21,794 nt of DNA from JBAWVR01 sp964583845 (GTDB lineage: Bacteria > Patescibacteriota > Minisyncoccia > Phycocordibacterales > GWA1-40-21). A program made the position numbers and the translations under genes. Below, piece by piece: positions 15,091-21,777 of this stretch (position 1 is its first letter; each line of letters starts with the position of its first letter). The stretch covers positions 1-21,794 of the forward strand of contig CAZOXG010000014.1 in the NCBI GenBank assembly GCA_964583845.1, written 5' to 3'. Below the pieces are notes generated by a model. The model was not told the DNA's origin. It saw nothing but the letters and a program-made list of their open reading frames with translations, and did no database searches.

Positions 15091-15486
15091 ATGTTGGATT
15101 TTCCGGAAATAAATCTCTCCGTACAAAACCAAACTAAAGGCAAGCTTCCAAGCTTGTCTTTTGACATATACAAATCAGCCGTCCTTGGCAGCAAATATGA
15201 ACTAAGTGTAAATTTTGTTTCTGAAGCACAAATACACAAGCTAAATAACGTCTACCGGGGTTTTGATAAACCAACCGACATCCTAAGTTTTCCTTTAGAC
15301 AAAAACTCTGGCGAAATTTTTATTTGTTTAAAAAAATTGGCTGAAAAAGCGCCTCTTTTTGAACGCTCAAAAGAAAATTATTTAGCTTACTTATACATCC
15401 ACGGTCTAGTTCATCTCAAAGGCTATGATCATGGTGAAGAAATGGAAAAACTAGAAACTAAATTCAGAAAGAAATTTAATATTTAG
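15091..15486 (+). CDS. ybeY: Endoribonuclease / rRNA maturation factor YbeY
   Basis: This 131-aa protein belongs to the UPF0054 metal-dependent ribonuclease family involved in 16S rRNA 3'-end maturation and ribosome quality control. The zinc motif HGxxHLxGYDH is visible as IHGLVHLKGYDHG near residues 108-120. The preceding conserved NxxYRGFDKPTDILSFP segment, typically NxxYRxKDxPTDVLSFP, is also intact. It is translated 4 nt after rpsU, which links it to small-subunit assembly. Confidence 0.93.
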   Translation: MLDFPEINLSVQNQTKGKLPSLSFDIYKSAVLGSKYELSVNFVSEAQIHKLNNVYRGFDKPTDILSFPLDKNSGEIFICLKKLAEKAPLFERSKENYLAYLYIHGLVHLKGYDHGEEMEKLETKFRKKFNI

Positions 15487-15490
15487 TAAG

Positions 15491-15527
15491 TAAAGCGGAT
15501 CGGTTGCTGTGCGACTGACCCGCTTTA
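15491..15527 (+). terminator. Possible terminator or 3'-end hairpin after ybeY
   Basis: TAAAGCGG (15491-15498) pairs with CCGCTTTA (15520-15527). After one mismatch TCGGT pairs with ACTGA, giving a 13-bp imperfect stem with a 9-nt loop. No T-tract follows, so termination is uncertain. It begins 5 nt after the stop codon. Confidence 0.5.
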
Positions 15528-15568
15528 TACTTATACTCACACTAGATACTTATACACTTTTTCGAGCT

Positions 15569-15598
15569 CTGGCATTTATTTTTAAATCTTAGTATAAT
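15569..15598 (+). promoter_or_regulatory. Probable ftsA promoter
   Basis: A perfect TATAAT (15593-15598) lies 18 nt after CTGGCA (15569-15574). Transcription would start near 15605, giving a leader of about 36 nt without a Shine-Dalgarno sequence. Confidence 0.5.
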
Positions 15599-15640
15599 CT
15601 AAGATGTAATCGATAATTTGTTTTTCTTTTTAATAAAACT

Positions 15641-16840
15641 ATGGCCAAAAATATTGCTGTCGGTATTGATATTGGAACCTACCAAGTAAAAGTTTTGGTG
15701 GCTGAAAACGATGAAACCAGCGATTCTGGTATACCGCGCGTAATTGGAGCGGGTATGGCTGAATCCAAAGGTCTTAGACATGGTTACATTATCAACTCCA
15801 TCGATGTTGTAAAAGCTCTCCGTTCAGCTATTGCTCAGGCCGAGAGAACAACTGGTTTTAAAATTCGTAAGGCTTGTTTATCTATTGGCGGTATCGGACT
15901 TAGTTCTATTTCTGGCACCGGTGCTGTAACTATTTCCAAAGCAGACTCAGAGATTACAAAGATAGATCTAGAAAATGTAATAAAAACCGCTGAAGAAAAT
16001 CTACCGAAAAATTTAACTCAAAATAAAAAAGTTCTTCATACTATTCCGATTGCCTATAAAATTGATGGTAAAATAGTTTTTGGTAATCCACTCGGCATGC
16101 ACGGTGAGAAACTTGAGGTTAAAGCCTTATTTGTGACTTGTATCGAACACCACATTCATGACCTTATCCAAGCCGTAGAAGAAGTTGGTTTAGATGTCAC
16201 AAATATTATAGCTTCTCCTTTAGCTGGCTCTCTGGTCGCTGCTACCAAAGCTCAAAAAATCGCTGGCTGTGTTGTGGCTAACATCGGTTCAGAAACCGTA
16301 TCGGTTGTTGTTTTTGAAAACAATATTCCTATTTCACTAGAAACCTTCCCTATTGGTGGTACCGACATTACCAATGACATTGCCCTTGGTCTAAAAATTC
16401 CCCTTGAGGAAGCGGAAAGTATAAAGAAGAAACAAGACGGTGAAAATCCATACCCAAGAAAAAAACTTGAAGAAATTATTGTCGCTAGACTTTCTGATAT
16501 ATTTGATTTGATTGAAGCTCATTTAAAAAAGATTGGCCGCAGTGGTTTATTACCAGCTGGTATTATTATGACGGGTGGTGGTTCTGGTATTGCGACCATT
16601 GAAGATCTGGCTCGCGCAGCTCTTCGCCTACCTTCAAAAATAGCGATACCGAACTTTAACGAACAACACTTCAAAAATGGTTTAGTAAAAGATTCTTCCT
16701 GGATGGTAGTTTTTGGTCTCTGTGTTTTTTGTTTATCTTCGGCTGGTGAACTTGGTTTTTTGGGAATAAATAACAACAAAGAAACAAGTGGCGGTATCGG
16801 CGAGACTTTAATGTCTTTATTGAAAAAATTTCTACCTTAA
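15641..16840 (+). CDS. ftsA: Cell division protein FtsA
   Basis: This 399-aa actin-fold ATPase tethers FtsZ filaments to the membrane. Nucleotide-binding motifs are GIDIGTYQVKVLV (phosphate 1, residues 8-20), VVANIGSETVSVVVF (phosphate 2, near 208-222) and IIMTGGGSGI (adenosine, near 307-316). The FtsA-specific 1C subdomain lies after the first motif (about 85-165). The protein ends with a predicted amphipathic helix, IGETLMSLLKKFLP, the usual membrane-targeting sequence. ftsZ follows after 206 nt and a terminator, so the two genes are adjacent but separately expressed. PilM has a related fold but lacks this tail and context. Confidence 0.93.
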   Translation: MAKNIAVGIDIGTYQVKVLVAENDETSDSGIPRVIGAGMAESKGLRHGYIINSIDVVKALRSAIAQAERTTGFKIRKACLSIGGIGLSSISGTGAVTISKADSEITKIDLENVIKTAEENLPKNLTQNKKVLHTIPIAYKIDGKIVFGNPLGMHGEKLEVKALFVTCIEHHIHDLIQAVEEVGLDVTNIIASPLAGSLVAATKAQKIAGCVVANIGSETVSVVVFENNIPISLETFPIGGTDITNDIALGLKIPLEEAESIKKKQDGENPYPRKKLEEIIVARLSDIFDLIEAHLKKIGRSGLLPAGIIMTGGGSGIATIEDLARAALRLPSKIAIPNFNEQHFKNGLVKDSSWMVVFGLCVFCLSSAGELGFLGINNNKETSGGIGETLMSLLKKFLP

Positions 16841-16864
16841 TTTTAACTTCTGATATATATATTT

Positions 16865-16887
16865 AAACTCACTCTAGTGGGTTTTTT
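16865..16887 (+). terminator. ftsA intrinsic terminator
   Basis: AAACTCAC (16865-16872) pairs with GTGGGTTT (16877-16884) with one G-T pair around a TCTA loop, followed by a run of six T (16882-16887). Confidence 0.8.
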
Positions 16888-17046
16888 GTTAACAGAATTG
16901 AGCATATTAAAACACAATACTTTACTCGGTCAACCCTTTTCTTTTTCCCCATATTTTTGGTAATATTTACCCGTAAACAACATTATCAGTTTTACTAATA
17001 TATTTTGCGCGCGGTTAACACTCCTTAATCCCGCCTCACAAAAAAC

Positions 17047-18279
17047 ATGCCCCAAATCAAACCTGAAGTAGAAGCTTTTGCCAGAATCAAAGTCATCGGT
17101 GTCGGTGGCGCTGGTAAGAACGCTGTTAACCATATGATCAACTCCAAAGTTAAAGGAGTTGAGTTTATTGCTGTAAATACTGATGCTCAAGACCTTCATC
17201 ACTCCCTAGCTACTAAAAAAATCCATATTGGTAAAAATCTCACTCGTGGTTTGGGTACTGGCATGAATCCAGAATTAGCAAAACGCGCTGCCGAAGAAAC
17301 TAAAGAAGAAATTCAAGAAGCTATCAAGGGTGCTGATATGGTTTTCATTGCTTGTGGTACTGGTGGTGGTACCGGTTCTGGTGCCGGTCCCGTTGTTGCT
17401 AAAACTGCGAAAGAACTTGGTGCTTTAACTGTAGCGGTTTGTACTAAACCATTTTCTTTTGAAGGATTTCAGAGAATGAAAATTGCTGAACAAGCACTTG
17501 ATGAACTACGCAAGTCCGTTGACGCTGTAATTATCATTCCAAACGACCGACTCCTTTCGACTATTTCTCGTGAGACCACTGCCAAAGCCGCTTTCTCAAT
17601 GTGCGATGATATTTTAAAACAAGCGGTTGAAGGTATTTCTGATTTGATTACTATGCCGGGCACCATTAACATCGACTTTGCTGATGTTCGCACTATCATG
17701 GAAAATGCCGGCTCCGCTCTTATGGGTATTGGAACCGCCGCTGGTGAAAAACGTGCCGAGGAAGCCGCTCGCTTTGCTATCAATTCTCCCCTCTTGGAAG
17801 TTTCCATTGCCAATGCTAAAGGTGTCTTATTCTCAATTGCTGGAGGAGATGATTTAACCATGTTTGAAATCCAGGATGCTGCTAAAGTTATTACTGACTC
17901 CATTGATCCAAACGCTAGAGTAATCTTTGGTACTGTTCATGACGAACGCTTGAAGAAAAATGAAGTTAAAATTACTGTTATCGCTTCTGGTTTCCCAGAA
18001 AACAATATTTCACGCAATTCACTATTCAAAGATACCTCCACCACCACAAATTCCCAAGCTCAGTCATCCTTCACTGAAGACCGCAAAACCAAACTATTTA
18101 ACTTTGGTTCTCCTGCTCCAGTTCAACCACCTGTTCAAGAAAAAGTTACTATTATAAATAAGGTTGAGGAAGAGAAGAAAATTATTCCACCAGCCGTCAC
18201 ACCAAATCCGGAACCAGAAGAAGCTGACGATGATTGGGGTTCAGTTCCAGCTTTTCTACGCCGACAGAAAAATAAATAA
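17047..18279 (+). CDS. ftsZ: Cell division protein FtsZ
   Basis: This 410-aa tubulin-like GTPase forms the division ring. The N-terminal GVGGAGKNAVNHM, the signature FIACGTGGGTGSGAGP (residues about 100-115) and the T7 loop NIDFADVRTIM needed for GTP hydrolysis are all present. A variable linker from about residue 325 leads to the C-terminal peptide DDDWGSVPAFLRRQKNK, whose VPAFLRR is the standard FtsA-binding tail, matching the FtsA encoded upstream. In the 206-nt upstream gap GGTAATATTTACC (16959-16971) is a small inverted repeat, and a possible TTGGTA/CATTAT promoter at 16957-16986 is only tentative. Confidence 0.97.
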   Translation: MPQIKPEVEAFARIKVIGVGGAGKNAVNHMINSKVKGVEFIAVNTDAQDLHHSLATKKIHIGKNLTRGLGTGMNPELAKRAAEETKEEIQEAIKGADMVFIACGTGGGTGSGAGPVVAKTAKELGALTVAVCTKPFSFEGFQRMKIAEQALDELRKSVDAVIIIPNDRLLSTISRETTAKAAFSMCDDILKQAVEGISDLITMPGTINIDFADVRTIMENAGSALMGIGTAAGEKRAEEAARFAINSPLLEVSIANAKGVLFSIAGGDDLTMFEIQDAAKVITDSIDPNARVIFGTVHDERLKKNEVKITVIASGFPENNISRNSLFKDTSTTTNSQAQSSFTEDRKTKLFNFGSPAPVQPPVQEKVTIINKVEEEKKIIPPAVTPNPEPEEADDDWGSVPAFLRRQKNK

Positions 18280-18292
18280 TTTATAAACTACT

Positions 18293-18321
18293 GAGCCGCC
18301 GCCTAAAGCGGCGGCTCTTTT
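18293..18321 (+). terminator. ftsZ intrinsic terminator
   Basis: A perfect 10-bp GC-rich stem GAGCCGCCGC (18293-18302) with its complement (18308-18317) closes a CTAAA loop, followed by TTTT. It ends only 14 nt before the next start codon. Confidence 0.85.
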
Positions 18322-18335
18322 AATAAAACAAAAAT

Positions 18336-19262
18336 ATGAAAACATACGAATTGGCAATTATCGGAGGTGGACCAGCTGGTGTAGCTGCCGCCGTATATGC
18401 CGCTAGGAAAAAAATTGACACTGTCTTAATTACTAAAAACTTTCAAGGACAAAGTTCCGTTTCTGATAATATTCAAAACTGGATTGGGGAAGAAGGTATC
18501 AATGGTTTGGAACTAGCTAAAAAAATGGAAGATCACGCCCGAGCCATCGCTGGTGATGTGGTTTCGATTATTGAAAATGAAGAAGTTAATAAAGTTCAAA
18601 AAACTGACGAAACTTTTACTATAAAAACAAGCAATACTGAATATCTAGCAAAAAATATACTAATTACTACTGGTAGTCGCCGTCGTAAGTTAGAAATACC
18701 AGGCGCAGACAAATTCGAACACAAAGGTTTAACCTATTGTGCAACTTGTGATGCTCCGATGTTTGGTGGTCTTGAAGTGGTTGTAATCGGTGGTGGCAAC
18801 TCCGCTTTAGAAGCCGCCTCGCAAATCTCAGCCTATGCCAGTAAAGTCACTATTCTACAGCGCGGTACCGAGTTCCGAGCTGACCCTGTCACTGTCCAAA
18901 AAGTTTTGAGTAATGAGAAAATAACTGCCATTGCTAATGTAGAATTTTTGGAAGTCGTTGGAGAAAAGTTTGTTTCTGGAATAAAAATCAAAAACAAAAC
19001 TTCCGGCGTAGAGGTTTTATTACCTTCATCCGGTATCTTTGTGGAAATTGGACACTTACCAAATACTAGCTCGGTTGAGGGTTTGGTGACTCTAGATCAA
19101 CACAAAAGTATCATAGTTGATCCACGTACTCAAAAGACAAGTTTGAAGGGCGTATGGGCCGCTGGAGACTGCACAGACGGTCTTTACAAGCAGAACAATA
19201 TTGCTGTGGGTGATGCAGTAAAGGCTCTCGAGGATATCTATATAACTCTAAAGACAAGATAA
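18336..19262 (+). CDS. trxB: Thioredoxin reductase-like flavoprotein
   Basis: This 308-aa protein has the low-molecular-weight TrxR layout: FAD motif IIGGGPAGVAAAVYAARK (residues 8-25), redox-active CATC (C135, C138) followed by Asp, pyridine-nucleotide motif VIGGGNSALEAA (150-161) and C-terminal FAD motif GVWAAGDCTDG. Two cofactor features differ from typical NADPH-dependent TrxR. GGGDSA is GGGNSA, and the HRRDxFR arginine motif reads QRGTEFRA. GGGNS is the form in AhpF-type reductases, so NADH use or an alternative partner is possible. No thioredoxin gene lies in the window. The ftsZ terminator sits just upstream, and no separate promoter was found. Confidence 0.9.
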   Translation: MKTYELAIIGGGPAGVAAAVYAARKKIDTVLITKNFQGQSSVSDNIQNWIGEEGINGLELAKKMEDHARAIAGDVVSIIENEEVNKVQKTDETFTIKTSNTEYLAKNILITTGSRRRKLEIPGADKFEHKGLTYCATCDAPMFGGLEVVVIGGGNSALEAASQISAYASKVTILQRGTEFRADPVTVQKVLSNEKITAIANVEFLEVVGEKFVSGIKIKNKTSGVEVLLPSSGIFVEIGHLPNTSSVEGLVTLDQHKSIIVDPRTQKTSLKGVWAAGDCTDGLYKQNNIAVGDAVKALEDIYITLKTR

Positions 19263-19266
19263 ATAT

Positions 19267-19306
19267 AAGCCCTGCAAAACACCAATTGCAGGGCTTTTCT
19301 TTTTTT
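19267..19306 (+). terminator. trxB intrinsic terminator
   Basis: AAGCCCTGCAA (19267-19277) and its perfect complement (19286-19296) form an 11-bp stem with an 8-nt loop, followed by a T-rich tract to 19306. Confidence 0.93.
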
Positions 19307-19332
19307 AGATTATCTGCTATTCTACTCTGGTC

Positions 19333-19405
19333 GGGGGATTAGCTCAGTTGGTAGAGCAACTCATTTACACTGAGAAGGTCACAGGTTCGAGTCCTGTATC
19401 CCCCA
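19333..19405 (+). tRNA. tRNA-Val (anticodon UAC)
   Basis: A complete cloverleaf can be folded by eye. The acceptor is GGGGGAT/ATCCCCC (19333-19339, 19398-19404) with discriminator A19405. The D-stem is GCTC/GAGC. The anticodon arm is 19359-19375 with loop TTTACAC and anticodon TAC (19366-19368). The T-arm is ACAGG-TTCGAGT-CCTGT. The outermost anticodon-stem pair is an A-A mismatch. CCA is not encoded (ACA follows the stem), so a CCA-adding enzyme is needed. The 3' end of this gene is copied several times downstream. Confidence 0.95.
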
Positions 19406-19937
19406 CACAGAAAACAACTAACCGCCTTCAAGCGGTTTTGTTTTTGTGTGAGGGAAGTGAGCCGTGGGTACGGCTCACGATACAGGATTCGAAGCCCGGT
19501 TGAGTATTTTTTTTAGCTTGCTAGCGTATAAAAAATCCAACTGGGGTACTGACCGTGTAACGGTCAAGATTCCTCTATCCCCCACAAAACTTAACGGAAC
19601 ACGACCTATGGGAGCGTTCCGTTAAGTTTTGTGAGTGGAATAAAGGACTTGAAAGACGGAGGCTGACGGGCCGAGTTGGGGTCGCGCAAATTTTCAGCCG
19701 AAAATTATGCGTGACCGAGTCCTCTATCCCCCACATATTTAAAAAAACCGCAACCGCGGTTTTTTTAAATATGTGGGGGATAAGCAAGCTCTAGTTAGAG
19801 CTTGCGTGAGGGCTTGAAAGGCGGAGCCAATTTTTGCTAACGAGCAAAAATGCGAGCCGGGGTCGAGAAATTTTTCATGTGACGACATGAAAAATATTCG
19901 TGACCAAGTCCTGTATCCCTTATTGCTCTATCCCCCA
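19389..19937 (+). repeat. Array of tRNA-Val 3'-end copies separated by palindromes
   Basis: No protein gene is seen in this stretch of about 600 bases. Direct copies of the tRNA 3' end (consensus GAGTCCTSTATCCCCCACA) lie at 19389-19407 (the gene itself), 19568-19586, 19717-19735 and, truncated, 19906-19919 and 19925-19937. Copy starts are 179, 149 and about 189 nt apart. Each of the first three copies opens a hairpin and is followed by an inverted, partly decayed T-arm copy: 19479-19493 (GATACAGGATTCGAA, 14/15 match), 19631-19653 and 19810-19817. Hairpins include 19583-19600 with 19616-19633 (18 bp perfect), 19725-19751 with 19756-19782 (27 bp perfect) and 19870-19880 with 19885-19895. Blocks CTTGAAAGRCGGAGSC and GAGYYGGGGTCG (19673-19684, 19854-19865) recur between copies. 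Confidence 0.85.
19404..19450 (+). terminator. tRNA-Val terminator hairpin that includes the tRNA 3' end
   Basis: The inner stem AACCGC/GCGGTT (19420-19425, 19432-19437) with a following T-rich run looks like an intrinsic terminator. An outer stem CACACA (19404-19409) with TGTGTG (19445-19450) reaches back into the last bases of the tRNA gene. Confidence 0.65.
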
Positions 19938-19940
19938 ACT

Positions 19941-19970
19941 AAAAAAACTTTCCTCACAGAAAGTTTTTTT
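19941..19970. terminator. Bidirectional terminator between the tRNA-Val array and mscL
   Basis: AAAAAAACTTTC (19941-19952) and its perfect complement (19959-19970) form a 12-bp stem with T-tracts on both strands. It can end mscL transcription (minus) and stop read-through from the array (plus). Confidence 0.85.
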
Positions 19971-20004
19971 ATACTACATACTTATACTTTATACCTATAC
20001 TATC

Positions 20005-20373
20005 TTATTCCTTCTTCTTATCAATTGTATCTAGTTTTAATAACTTTACTCCATAATAAACGACAGCAGCAATAACCAAAAAGTTTATTACAACATTTAT
20101 GAAATCTCCATATTTGATGGTTGCACCCATAACAGTCGCGGACATATCAGAAAGACTTTTTGCTTGGTTTAAGACTATACCTACCACTGGATTAATAATG
20201 TCATCAATCAAAGCTTTAACTACAGATGTAACGGCGCCACCCAAAATGATACCTACGGCCAGGCCGACTACACCTTGAGTCCGCACAAAAGTCATAAAAG
20301 CTCCGACTTGATTTTTAACACCGCCAGCTACTGCCGTTGGTTTTATCGATTCTTTGATGTTTGGAAGGTCCAT
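20005..20373 (-). CDS. mscL: Large-conductance mechanosensitive channel MscL
   Basis: This 122-aa protein has the MscL plan. An N-terminal amphipathic segment leads into TM1 (FVRTQGVVGLAVGIILGGAVTSVVKALIDDIINPVVG, about residues 29-65), whose Gly/Ala-rich face lines the pore. A short periplasmic loop, TM2 (about 90-110, FINVVINFLVIAAVVYYGVKLL) and a charged C-terminus follow. It opens under membrane tension to release solutes on osmotic downshock. The N-terminal 25 residues are longer than usual. It is translated 6 nt after the PNPOx-fold gene and is probably co-transcribed with it. Confidence 0.9.
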   Translation of the reverse strand: MDLPNIKESIKPTAVAGGVKNQVGAFMTFVRTQGVVGLAVGIILGGAVTSVVKALIDDIINPVVGIVLNQAKSLSDMSATVMGATIKYGDFINVVINFLVIAAVVYYGVKLLKLDTIDKKKE

Positions 20374-20379
20374 GTTGTT

Positions 20380-20739
20380 TTATTTAGATTTAATAATTTT
20401 AGTAATTTTAACCAATATCGCGCCCTTTGGTGAAAAGTCTTTATTCTCTGGTAATTGTTTAACATAATCCAACCACTCACCCTCATTATAATATTCAGCC
20501 TCACCCACTATTTTCTGACCATGCATTTCATTATCCCAGACCAGCAGACAAACATTCTTATTCCAGTTTATATCTTGAATCGTTTGATTCATGTAATTAT
20601 CAGTAATCAAGACTTGATTATCTGATACAACCTTAACAAAAGCGACACCTATAATATTTGGCTTTCCATCAGGCATTACTGTGCCTAGGGCGACCGGGCT
20701 GGACTCGAGAAGAGGTTTGATTTCTAGAAGGTTTAGCAT
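20380..20739 (-). CDS. Pyridoxamine 5'-phosphate oxidase-fold protein
   Basis: This 119-aa protein has the split-barrel flavin-binding fold. The visible cues are LLESSPVALGTVMPDGKPNIIGVAFVKVVSDNQVLITDNYMNQTIQDINWNKNVCLLVWD, with the DGKPN turn and the following strand pattern, then GEAEYY. The family includes PNPOx-like FMN enzymes and heme-binding proteins, so the substrate is not assignable. The length is that of a minimal single domain. A minus-strand TATAAT (20772-20767) lies about 28 nt before the start. It forms a two-gene unit with mscL, whose logic is not evident. Confidence 0.8.
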   Translation of the reverse strand: MLNLLEIKPLLESSPVALGTVMPDGKPNIIGVAFVKVVSDNQVLITDNYMNQTIQDINWNKNVCLLVWDNEMHGQKIVGEAEYYNEGEWLDYVKQLPENKDFSPKGAILVKITKIIKSK

Positions 20740-20766
20740 TTTATTTTACAATTAAATATCAAACTA

Positions 20767-20772
20767 ATTATA
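20767..20772 (-). promoter_or_regulatory. -10 box of the PNPOx-mscL unit
   Basis: TATAAT on the minus strand lies 27 nt before the ATG at 20739. No good -35 is visible, so this is a partial promoter call. Confidence 0.4.
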
Positions 20773-20897
20773 TACTTTGATAAGAGTTGGGGCAAACTTA
20801 CACAGGGACCGCTTCGCGTGTCTTTCCTTCCTTCGTTTTGTCGTCACATTTGTAAAAAAGGGATGATATAAGAGAAGTATGCAAGAAATTGAAATTA

Positions 20898-21443
20898 TTA
20901 TATAACAATCCTTAACTTTGGCCACTTCTTAAGCCATTTTTTACTTTCAATTCTGTTATAAAATATTTTTAGATTGTCTTTATGACTCGGACTTGGTCTG
21001 ATTATCAAATTAACAAGGTCATCAATTCCGTATGGAGCAATTATTTTAGGTTCTCCCTCTTTCAAAGTTACTGCTACACAAGTTGGTGTCTCTACCCACT
21101 CTGACAAGGCTTCAGTAGTATTTTCATATGGAATTTCTCTGTTGTGCCATTTATGAGTGTACGACTGATTTACAATTTCCCACTTTAACCCAAGTCTGCC
21201 ATCCATTTTTTTTGAAAGTTTTTTATCTTCTCTTTCTGTGTTTTTAATATCAAAATAAACCAAATCAATGTCATTTGTATCAGCAATTTCTTTTTTAAAA
21301 TTATGGAGTTTGTCCCAAACTTTGTTTCTTAAAAATCCCGCACCGATCATCCAGTCTGGTAGATTAAGTTTTTCTGCCTCATTAAGAACATTCATCATCC
21401 ACCTATCTTCTTTAATCATTTTAATTAAATCTTGCTCGTTCAT
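20898..21443 (-). CDS. Nucleotidyltransferase-fold protein (DUF925-like)
   Basis: The ATG at 21443 (MNEQDLIKMI, 181 aa) is preferred to the upstream TTG at 21467, because the likely -10 box overlaps the extra codons. Conserved features are DWMIGAGFLRNKVWDKLH (the G-G/F substrate loop) and the acidic pair in DTNDIDLVYFD, as in nucleotidyltransferase-fold proteins of the DUF925 kind. ALSEWVETPTCVAVTL and YGIDDLVNLIIRPSP are also typical of that group as I recall it. The biochemical function of that group is unknown. It is transcribed alone, ending 113 nt upstream of the start of the divergently spaced PNPOx gene's promoter region. Confidence 0.75.
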   Translation of the reverse strand: MNEQDLIKMIKEDRWMMNVLNEAEKLNLPDWMIGAGFLRNKVWDKLHNFKKEIADTNDIDLVYFDIKNTEREDKKLSKKMDGRLGLKWEIVNQSYTHKWHNREIPYENTTEALSEWVETPTCVAVTLKEGEPKIIAPYGIDDLVNLIIRPSPSHKDNLKIFYNRIESKKWLKKWPKLRIVI

Positions 21444-21451
21444 GATTATAT

Positions 21452-21457
21452 AGTATA
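21452..21457 (-). promoter_or_regulatory. -10 box giving a leaderless nucleotidyltransferase mRNA
   Basis: On the minus strand TATACT, extended by TGT, lies 8 nt before the ATG at 21443. Its sequence matches the rpsA -10 exactly. The -35 region (TGTTCA at 21479-21474) is weak. Confidence 0.5.
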
Positions 21458-21494
21458 ACAAATTCAAAAGTTCTGAACATTATACCGGGATAAT

Positions 21495-21777
21495 GAATTC
21501 GACTCCAGGACGTAAATAAAGGACTACGGGAACCGCTTCGCGTGTCTCCTAGACCTTAAGTTTCACCGTCGCTAAATATAATATACTACGGGGAGTCGGT
21601 CATGAGTATTCTACTCGTCGCCACTCGTAAAATCTCACGACCCTGGCTCGGCCACACTGCCTACTGGCAGTGGCTTCGCGGCCTCCGCCTTTCGACTCAC
21701 CCGTAGGGTCTACAAAAATATAATCGCCCAACACTTTCGTGTTGAGCTGATTATTTTTGTGACCCTACGGGGAGTCG
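21495..21777 (-). repeat. Array of 3'-end copies of the partial tRNA, with the same core as the tRNA-Val array
   Basis: No protein gene is seen in these 290 bases. The tRNA T-arm and acceptor end (CTACGGGGAGTCG on the plus strand at 21765-21777) recurs exactly at 21586-21598 in the same orientation. An inverted copy TTCGACTCACCCGTAGGGTC (21691-21710, one inserted base) faces the tRNA, and together they form a long palindrome around the loop near 21735. A shorter inverted piece TTCGACTCC lies at 21498-21506. In tRNA orientation the spacer holds GTCGAAAGGCGGAGGCC (RC of about 21680-21696), GAGCCAGGGTCG (RC of 21638-21649) and TGACCGACTCC (RC of 21592-21602). These blocks match the tRNA-Val array. 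Confidence 0.8.

Noticed and set aside
17469..17903. 144-codon minus-strand open frame inside ftsZ
   Set aside because: It is antisense to the conserved GTPase domain of ftsZ and shows only shadow-frame composition.
19333..19937. A conventional integrative element with attL/attR at the tRNA gene
   Set aside because: The intervals between tRNA-end copies are 150-190 bp and hold no integrase or cargo gene. A full island is excluded within this window, though relict att-like sites remain possible.
19404..19940. CRISPR array
   Set aside because: Repeats are few, unequally spaced, match a tRNA end and occur in both orientations. Spacers are themselves palindromic and partly shared, and no cas genes are present.
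19404..19940. Additional degenerate tRNA genes
   Set aside because: Only the T-arm/acceptor 3' portion is repeated. No D-arm, anticodon arm or 5' acceptor strand can be built around the extra copies.
19575..20075. Open frames of 62-70 codons within the tRNA-Val array and the mscL terminator region
   Set aside because: They translate repeat and hairpin sequence (repeats of IPHIFKKT or LLHNKRQQQ type) and cross a terminator, so there is no evidence for coding.
21443..21467. TTG at 21467 as the start of the nucleotidyltransferase-like protein
   Set aside because: The extra eight codons coincide with the extended -10 box and would not be transcribed. The ATG at 21443 fits better.
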